DNA of 43,408 nucleotides from Fibrobacter sp. (GTDB taxonomy: Bacteria > Fibrobacterota > Fibrobacteria > Fibrobacterales > Fibrobacteraceae), in the NCBI GenBank assembly GCA_017526585.1, contig JAFXRC010000060.1, positions 1-43,408 on the forward strand, given 5' to 3'. This document shows positions 39,464-43,408 of this stretch, one piece after another; within the stretch, counting starts at the first letter, position 1; every line of letters starts with the position of its first letter. The position numbers were made by a program, and so were the translations under genes. The notes under the pieces were generated by a model. The model saw only the letters and a program-made list of their open reading frames with translations, was not told the DNA's origin and ran no database searches.

Positions 39464-41446
39464 ATGGCTGAAATTAACAAGAAATTTGAAGAAACATACA
39501 AAAAATTTGAATTGGTTAAGCAACAAATCGAAGAGAATTCTTCGCTTATCCCTGTTACGTTTCAAACGACATCTGGTGAACGAACGATTACAAAAGAATC
39601 TTTAGATGAAGAATTTGAAAATCTAAAGAAAGCTCCTTTTACTGTTGCTGTATGCGGCGAAGTGAAGGCCGGAAAATCAACGCTTTTGAATGCAATTTTG
39701 TTTGGGGATAATGTGTTGCCTACATTTGATACCCCGTTGACCGCAAAATTGACGTTTATTAAAAAAGCAGATAAACCTTATAATTATTTTAAGGCTAATT
39801 TTTATTCAAAAAGCGAATGGAACCTCATTGAGAAAAGTCAAGATTTGCAAGATAACATGAAGCTTGCTGCGGAACGTTACGGCGTATATGAAGTAAATTG
39901 CATTGAAGACGTTTCTAAAAGTGAAGAAATTACCGATTTGCAGTATTTGGAACAGTATGTTTCTGCAATTAATAAAAAAGATAATTCTTCTTTAGCTGGT
40001 AAATATACTCCTTATGTGAAAAATGTTGAAATTTTTATCAATAATGAAAATTTGCCTGAAAATTTACAGGTGGTTGATACGCCGGGGTTAAATGATCCGA
40101 ATGCAATCAATTCTGTTGAAACTACGAATTGGATTAATAATGCCCATGCTATAATATATGTTGTTGAATGGAAAGGGTTCGCTGAACCAGATTTAAAATT
40201 TTTTCAACAATTTATGGCAAATCGAGGACCTAAATATAGAATTATTGTTCAGAATAAAATTGATGAAAATAAAGACTATAAAGAATCCCGTTTATACATG
40301 AAGGGTTTAGGACAAAAACCAGAATACAAAAAAATTAATTTATTCTCTGGTAATGAAATGGTGTGTTCTTTTTCTGGACTTCAGGTACTCATCAGAAAAA
40401 AGGAAGCTCAGGGATTTCCTTTAACAGAAGATGAAGAATATTATAAATCTGATGATTATGATTATAATCCGGATAATTTGGAAAATGAAATTAGCGATAA
40501 GTTGTTTAAGAATGAAGGTGCTGGAAGAATTGAAGCGATTGCTAACTCGCTCAATCAAGTGTATGAAGCTAATATAGATCGTATTTTGAATGGAGTGGAG
40601 GATTGCAAATCCCAAATTGAAGATTTTGAAAAAGATAAGGAAGAATTGGAAGAAAATCGAACAAAATTACAGGATAACAGACTTGAATTTAATAAAAATA
40701 TTAAACAAAAAGAAGACGAATTCCGGGTAGAACGCTTCAAAGTATATGCTGATGAAAAAATAAGAGATCTATTAAATAAAGAAGAAAAGACAATTTTATA
40801 CACATTTAAGAATGAAATATATGATTTAATGGATTCGGGTAATTATGTTACTGTTGTATCTAATTTTGAAACAATTTGGAATGAACAATTAAAAAGTTGT
40901 ATTGAAAACGTGAGACATCTATTGAATGATAATATAATAAAATTTGTTAGTATATTAAATGAGATTGCTCAGAGCTTGGAAGGTGATGTAAAGCATTTAT
41001 TAAATAAAAAACATATTAGTAGGTTTTATGGTGAACTTCAAGAGGATTGGAGATTGCCGGAAAATGTTGAGAAAATGTTGGATTATAAAGATGTGTTGCC
41101 TAAAAATTTCTTTACAAATTTATTTCACAACAATGAAAAACTGAAGGAAAAAATATATAAAGAGGTTCAGAGTTGCTTGAGTTCTTTCTTTAAAGAAAAC
41201 TTAAGTGGTTTGCCAGGAATGCTAAAAAATGCATTAGAAGAGCGTAGCGAAGCTTTTCACAAGGATTATAAACAGAAATTGCAGGATTTAGAAAATCAAA
41301 TAGCTAATATTGAAAAAAAATATGACGATAGGGAGGCTGAAGTATGCCAATTGAACGAGTGCATCAACAATCTGAAACTGAATCAGAACATTCTGGAACA
41401 GAAGAAAAAGGAACTCAGCAAGCTAAAAGCGGAGGTAATGCTATGA
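39464..41446 (+). CDS. Dynamin-like GTPase 3 with coiled coils
   Basis: The 660-aa product carries P-loop GEVKAGKST (65-73), switch region FDTPLTAKLT (88-97), DTPGLND (205-211) and QNKID (263-267, NKxD). The first residues are a helical arm and the region after the G domain is dominated by coiled coils (about 380-425 and 610-655, rich in Glu, Lys, Asn), the typical stalk. No hydrophobic insertion segment stands out, so it may depend on dynamin 1 or on the downstream membrane protein for membrane attachment. The gene is the most A+T-rich of the window and uses AAA, AAT, ATT and GAA codons heavily. AGAGG precedes ATG 39464. Its TGA overlaps the ATG of the next gene (ATGA). Confidence 0.85.
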   Translation: MAEINKKFEETYKKFELVKQQIEENSSLIPVTFQTTSGERTITKESLDEEFENLKKAPFTVAVCGEVKAGKSTLLNAILFGDNVLPTFDTPLTAKLTFIKKADKPYNYFKANFYSKSEWNLIEKSQDLQDNMKLAAERYGVYEVNCIEDVSKSEEITDLQYLEQYVSAINKKDNSSLAGKYTPYVKNVEIFINNENLPENLQVVDTPGLNDPNAINSVETTNWINNAHAIIYVVEWKGFAEPDLKFFQQFMANRGPKYRIIVQNKIDENKDYKESRLYMKGLGQKPEYKKINLFSGNEMVCSFSGLQVLIRKKEAQGFPLTEDEEYYKSDDYDYNPDNLENEISDKLFKNEGAGRIEAIANSLNQVYEANIDRILNGVEDCKSQIEDFEKDKEELEENRTKLQDNRLEFNKNIKQKEDEFRVERFKVYADEKIRDLLNKEEKTILYTFKNEIYDLMDSGNYVTVVSNFETIWNEQLKSCIENVRHLLNDNIIKFVSILNEIAQSLEGDVKHLLNKKHISRFYGELQEDWRLPENVEKMLDYKDVLPKNFFTNLFHNNEKLKEKIYKEVQSCLSSFFKENLSGLPGMLKNALEERSEAFHKDYKQKLQDLENQIANIEKKYDDREAEVCQLNECINNLKLNQNILEQKKKELSKLKAEVML

Positions 41447-41988
41447 CCGTTGAAACCGTAATGTTTTTGAAAGGGCTTTTTGTAGGTGTAGTTCTTGGCG
41501 CGGGTGCGGCTTTTGCTTATCTACAATATAGGGTAAAAGTAGAAAGTCAAAAAAAACAGAATAAATCCGTGAAATCTGTTGCTGCGGCAGTAACAAATTC
41601 CAATGGTATTGATGAGGTTTTCACTTGGCTAAATGCTGTTCTGCAAACCTATAAGAAAGAATATATGGCGTATCTATTGGAAATGTTCCGGTTAAAAAAT
41701 CATTTGAGAGATGATCAAGTAAATGGCTTACAGCAAGTTTATGGAAAATCTCTTGATGAAGCCCCGTCTTTACGACTTAATCAAAAATATGTGAAAAAAT
41801 TCTCTAATTGGACAAAGTTGACGCAGGCTGAAAAAAAATGGCTTTTGCAAAGAAATATTACCATTGATGATGAAAATCAAATGGCTGATAAAATAGAAAA
41901 GATTCTAATTGAAGACGTCTCAAAGGAGGCTCCAGGAATATTTGAAGATTTTTGCCGGCAAAATGCAATTGTGTTGGAAAGCAAGTGA
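41443..41988 (+). CDS. Membrane-anchored partner of the dynamin operon
   Basis: The 181-aa product begins MTVETVMFLKGLFVGVVLGA followed by GAAFAYLQYR: one N-terminal transmembrane helix (about 5-27), positively charged just after (RVKVESQKKQNK), so the remaining 150 residues probably face the cytoplasm. The soluble part (IDEVFTWLNAVLQTYKKEYM, LRLNQKYVKKFSNWTKLTQAEKKWLLQ, IEDVSKEAPGIFEDFCRQN) is helical and not recognised. The start at ATG 41443 overlaps the dynamin 3 stop (ATGA) and has GGAGG upstream; an in-frame ATG at 41344 would require a long overlap. Translational coupling makes it a component of the same complex, plausibly the membrane receptor for the dynamins. An 18-bp palindrome covers its stop codon. 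Confidence 0.7.
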   Translation: MTVETVMFLKGLFVGVVLGAGAAFAYLQYRVKVESQKKQNKSVKSVAAAVTNSNGIDEVFTWLNAVLQTYKKEYMAYLLEMFRLKNHLRDDQVNGLQQVYGKSLDEAPSLRLNQKYVKKFSNWTKLTQAEKKWLLQRNITIDDENQMADKIEKILIEDVSKEAPGIFEDFCRQNAIVLESK

Positions 41989-42002
41989 TTATATATAATC
42001 AC
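41985..42002. other. 18-bp perfect palindrome at the end of the dynamin operon
   Basis: GTGATTATATATAATCAC includes the stop codon of the membrane protein gene. No T-run follows, so it is a poor terminator; it could be a regulatory site, a recombination site or a transcript-end hairpin. Confidence 0.4.
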
Positions 42003-42030
42003 CTAATCTCTTTTCAATAAATTACTCTCT

Positions 42031-42267
42031 ATGTCCTCCAAGTTCTACTGTAAATATTGCGGAATCGGTTTCCCTTCGGTTTTTGCACTGGTGCATGCGC
42101 GCTGTGCAAAACAGGGTGGCGGTGCAAACCATGTGCTGTACGAGGGCTCTGAAAAGTCCAAGTATACTTGCAAATATTGTGGGCTGCATTTCCCGACGAT
42201 ATTTGCCATGGTGAACGCTCGTTGCTTAAAGAACCCGTCGAAAGGCGGTCACGAACCTGCTTTGTAG
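42031..42267 (+). CDS. Double zinc-ribbon small protein
   Basis: The 78-aa product consists of two similar halves: FYCKYCGIGFPSVFALVHARC (residues 5-25) and YTCKYCGLHFPTIFAMVNARC (44-64), each with C-x-x-C and a Cys 14 or 15 residues further on. This is a duplicated small zinc-binding unit also seen, in reduced form, in the 31-aa protein upstream of the dynamins. The sequence ends KNPSKGGHEPAL, and a His there may complete a site. There is no strong ribosome-binding site. It probably binds nucleic acid or another protein; I cannot name a family, though I recall similar small CKYCG-containing proteins in gut bacteria. It precedes the 234-aa gene by 11 nt, so they may form an operon. Confidence 0.65.
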   Translation: MSSKFYCKYCGIGFPSVFALVHARCAKQGGGANHVLYEGSEKSKYTCKYCGLHFPTIFAMVNARCLKNPSKGGHEPAL

Positions 42268-42278
42268 TTGGAGTTCTT

Positions 42279-42983
42279 ATGTCCAATACCACTTACGATT
42301 CCCGCTTTCTTTCCATCCCATTCTACAGATCGCATCCGTACATGATGCCCTTTGTGGGGGATGCTTACGAATCTTCGGAACATAAAAAGCTTTTGCTGAT
42401 AGGCGAAAGTCATTATATGCCCGAAGGCTCTACTGTACACCATGATGTGAATTCGTGGTACGGAAATCCTGTGTTGACGGGTGATGAACAGGATTGGTGT
42501 AATACTCGCGGAACCCGCGAGGGCAAAAGTGGGCGTTTCGGAAAAGAAATTGATCGTTGCTTGAATTTGGTACTGCCTAGTGATGGCAATGGTTGGCGTC
42601 AGGTGACGTTCCTCAATTATTTCTTGCGCCCGGCCGATTGCACAACAGGAATCGATGACTTGTGGAATTCCTATGGTGGCAAGGATGTTGACTGCGAACA
42701 GGCTATTCGTAATTTCATCAAGGTGCTTGATATTCTGAAACCTGATTTATTCGTTTTCTTGAGCTCTACTGTGTGCAAACAGGCGGAAGGCTCTGATTAT
42801 CCGAAGTATTTCGGTGGAAATCTTTGGGATTGGACAAAATCCCACGGAATCGTTGATTATATCTATACGAATCATCCGTCTAGCGCCCATTGGAACCAAA
42901 CCATGTCGAAATATGATAAGGCTCGCGGCATGACCTCTCGAGATTTCTTCTGCGCATGGCTTAAGGAAAACTGGCTTAGATAG
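42279..42983 (+). CDS. Unassigned protein, possible uracil-DNA-glycosylase-like fold
   Basis: ATG 42279 is preceded by GGAG (6-nt spacing). The 234-aa product has KKLLLIGESHYMPEGSTVHH early, then FLNYFLRPADC, LDILKPDLFVFLSSTVCKQ and NHPSSAHWN late. An early (G-x-S-x-Y)-type loop, a central L-x-P-D-x-x-x-x-L-G/S strand and a late HPS loop recall the uracil-DNA glycosylase superfamily layout (GxDPY and HPS motifs), but the match is loose. If right, it would be a nucleobase- or nucleic-acid-acting enzyme, plausible in a defence-like island. Otherwise it is an uncharacterised hypothetical. No signal peptide. It is richer in G+C than the dynamin genes, so may not have come with them. The upstream zinc-ribbon gene is probably in the same operon. 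Confidence 0.45.
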   Translation: MSNTTYDSRFLSIPFYRSHPYMMPFVGDAYESSEHKKLLLIGESHYMPEGSTVHHDVNSWYGNPVLTGDEQDWCNTRGTREGKSGRFGKEIDRCLNLVLPSDGNGWRQVTFLNYFLRPADCTTGIDDLWNSYGGKDVDCEQAIRNFIKVLDILKPDLFVFLSSTVCKQAEGSDYPKYFGGNLWDWTKSHGIVDYIYTNHPSSAHWNQTMSKYDKARGMTSRDFFCAWLKENWLR

Positions 42984-43013
42984 AAAACAATTGTGCTCTT
43001 AAAAATGATTTGC

Positions 43014-43034
43014 GCACGACACTAATTGTCGTGC
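43014..43034 (+). terminator. Hairpin with TTTTATATT, twin of the site after glnN
   Basis: GCACGACA-CTAAT-TGTCGTGC is a perfect 8-bp stem with a 5-nt loop, followed by ACTTCTTTTATATTG. It probably ends the preceding gene, and TATATT (43043-43048) could serve as the -10 for the next. Confidence 0.55.
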
Positions 43035-43074
43035 ACTTCTTTTATATTGCATAGTAGAATCAAGAGGTTGTGCT

Positions 43075-43275
43075 ATGCAGTTATATTATCAGAATTCGGC
43101 AGAAAATTATTTCGGAAATGCGCTGAATCGGTTAGAAGGGGAGTTGCCTGCGGCGAAGGCGGAGTCGAGAACTTCTTTTATCGACTTGAAGATTATGGAA
43201 TACTGGGTGCGCTTCATGCGGGCGTATCCGGATGGTTGCTGTCGCAGTTTTTGCGAGAATTATTTGCCGGGGTAA
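43075..43275 (+). CDS. Hypothetical 66-aa protein
   Basis: ATG 43075 is preceded by AAGAGG at about 8 nt, and a TATATT -10-like element lies 27 nt upstream. The 66-aa product (MQLYYQNSAENYFGNALNRL, SRTSFIDLKIMEYWVRFMRA, ending CCRSFCENYLPG) is soluble, with an N-terminal amphipathic helix and two late Cys. I do not recognise it. It follows the shared hairpin in the same way as the Fic/Doc gene at 33868, and may be a small regulator or toxin-antitoxin component, but there is no evidence for either. Confidence 0.5.
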   Translation: MQLYYQNSAENYFGNALNRLEGELPAAKAESRTSFIDLKIMEYWVRFMRAYPDGCCRSFCENYLPG

Positions 43276-43316
43276 CGTATATTTTCTTTCGCAAATTCCT
43301 CTAAGGGGGTAAAAAA

Positions 43317-43408
43317 ATAGGATGTTCCAATTTTTAGATTTGAAATAACCACAAATCAACCTAAAAGAAGAGCATCCTATGGATAACAATATAATCAAAA
43401 TTGACGAG
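43317..43408 (+). mobile_element. Possible left end of an insertion sequence
   Basis: After 43275 the sequence is unlike any neighbouring gene: CTAAGGGGGT, then ATAGGATG (43317-43324) and its exact inverse CATCCTAT (43373-43380), then an ATG. A G-rich start, an A/T-rich non-coding leader of about 60 bp and a frame beginning immediately suggest the end of an IS element. The inverse copy at the far end lies beyond the window, so this cannot be proven here. Confidence 0.3.
43379..43408 (+). CDS. Start of a gene, possibly an IS256-type transposase
   Basis: Ten codons read MDNNIIKIDE before the window ends. GAAGAG precedes the ATG by about 8 nt. The short string resembles the beginning of IS256/Mutator-family transposases, which often start with an N-x-x-I-x-I-D motif, but ten residues are not diagnostic. 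Confidence 0.35.
   Translation, partial: MDNNIIKIDE

Overview
The window looks like a chromosomal segment of a Fibrobacter species (phylum Fibrobacterota), or a close relative. It carries a FISUMP-domain protein (the Fibrobacter succinogenes major paralogous domain), several exported proteins and lipoproteins with Ser-rich linkers, a type III glutamine synthetase, and exported proteins that share a short C-terminal module of the kind used for surface sorting in the Bacteroidota/Fibrobacterota lineage. The assignment comes from protein character only; there is no rRNA here to confirm it. I saw no tRNA, rRNA or CRISPR array.

Layout. (1) 1-3779 is an accessory region: a truncated GIY-YIG protein, a divergent FRG-domain protein, then a tightly coupled operon of a 50-aa protein, a TacT/AtaT-like GNAT, a DprA-like Rossmann protein, a DUF3791 protein, a DUF3990 (ADP-ribosyltransferase-like) protein and a 69-aa protein, which reads as one or two toxin-antitoxin-like modules. 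(2) 3793-5694 is an exported M6 metalloprotease. (3) 5900-16374 is mostly core: pyrH at one end and frr-uppS-cdsA at the other, normally neighbours, here separated by a Fic-fold protein lacking the catalytic His, prmA, and a leftward operon rimO-queH-ygiQ-dGTPase. (4) 16428-30450 is cell-envelope and exported proteins: a translationally coupled lipoprotein pair (SUMF-fold and histidine phosphatase), a polysaccharide deacetylase, the DEAD-box helicase rhlE, a lipoprotein and outer-membrane-protein pair, and a 1916-aa repeat protein with GLUG, InlB-type and MBG/YDG-like repeats. (5) 30455-33778 is a sigma-54-activator-like regulator divergent from glnN (type III glutamine synthetase), with two identical-architecture operators lying on overlapping divergent promoters. 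(6) 33868-35039 is a Fic/Doc protein paired with a FISUMP protein, followed by a gene-poor stretch with three 32-bp-period repeats. (7) 35685-42983 is an accessory island, strongly A+T-rich at its centre: YkvA-like membrane protein, zinc-ribbon microprotein, three consecutive and mutually divergent dynamin-like GTPases, a membrane-anchored partner, a second zinc-ribbon protein and an unassigned protein that may have a uracil-DNA-glycosylase-like fold. The right edge probably enters an insertion sequence.

The best candidate for an undescribed system is the island in (7). Three adjacent dynamin-like GTPases recall the LeoABC/Eleos dynamin operons associated with membrane remodelling and phage defence, but the membrane-anchored 181-aa partner and the YkvA/zinc-ribbon leader genes are extra components. 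The function is inferred from architecture, not shown. Secondary candidates are the coupled GNAT/DprA-like/DUF3791-DUF3990 operon, the His-to-Arg Fic protein, and the glnN operator-promoter arrangement.
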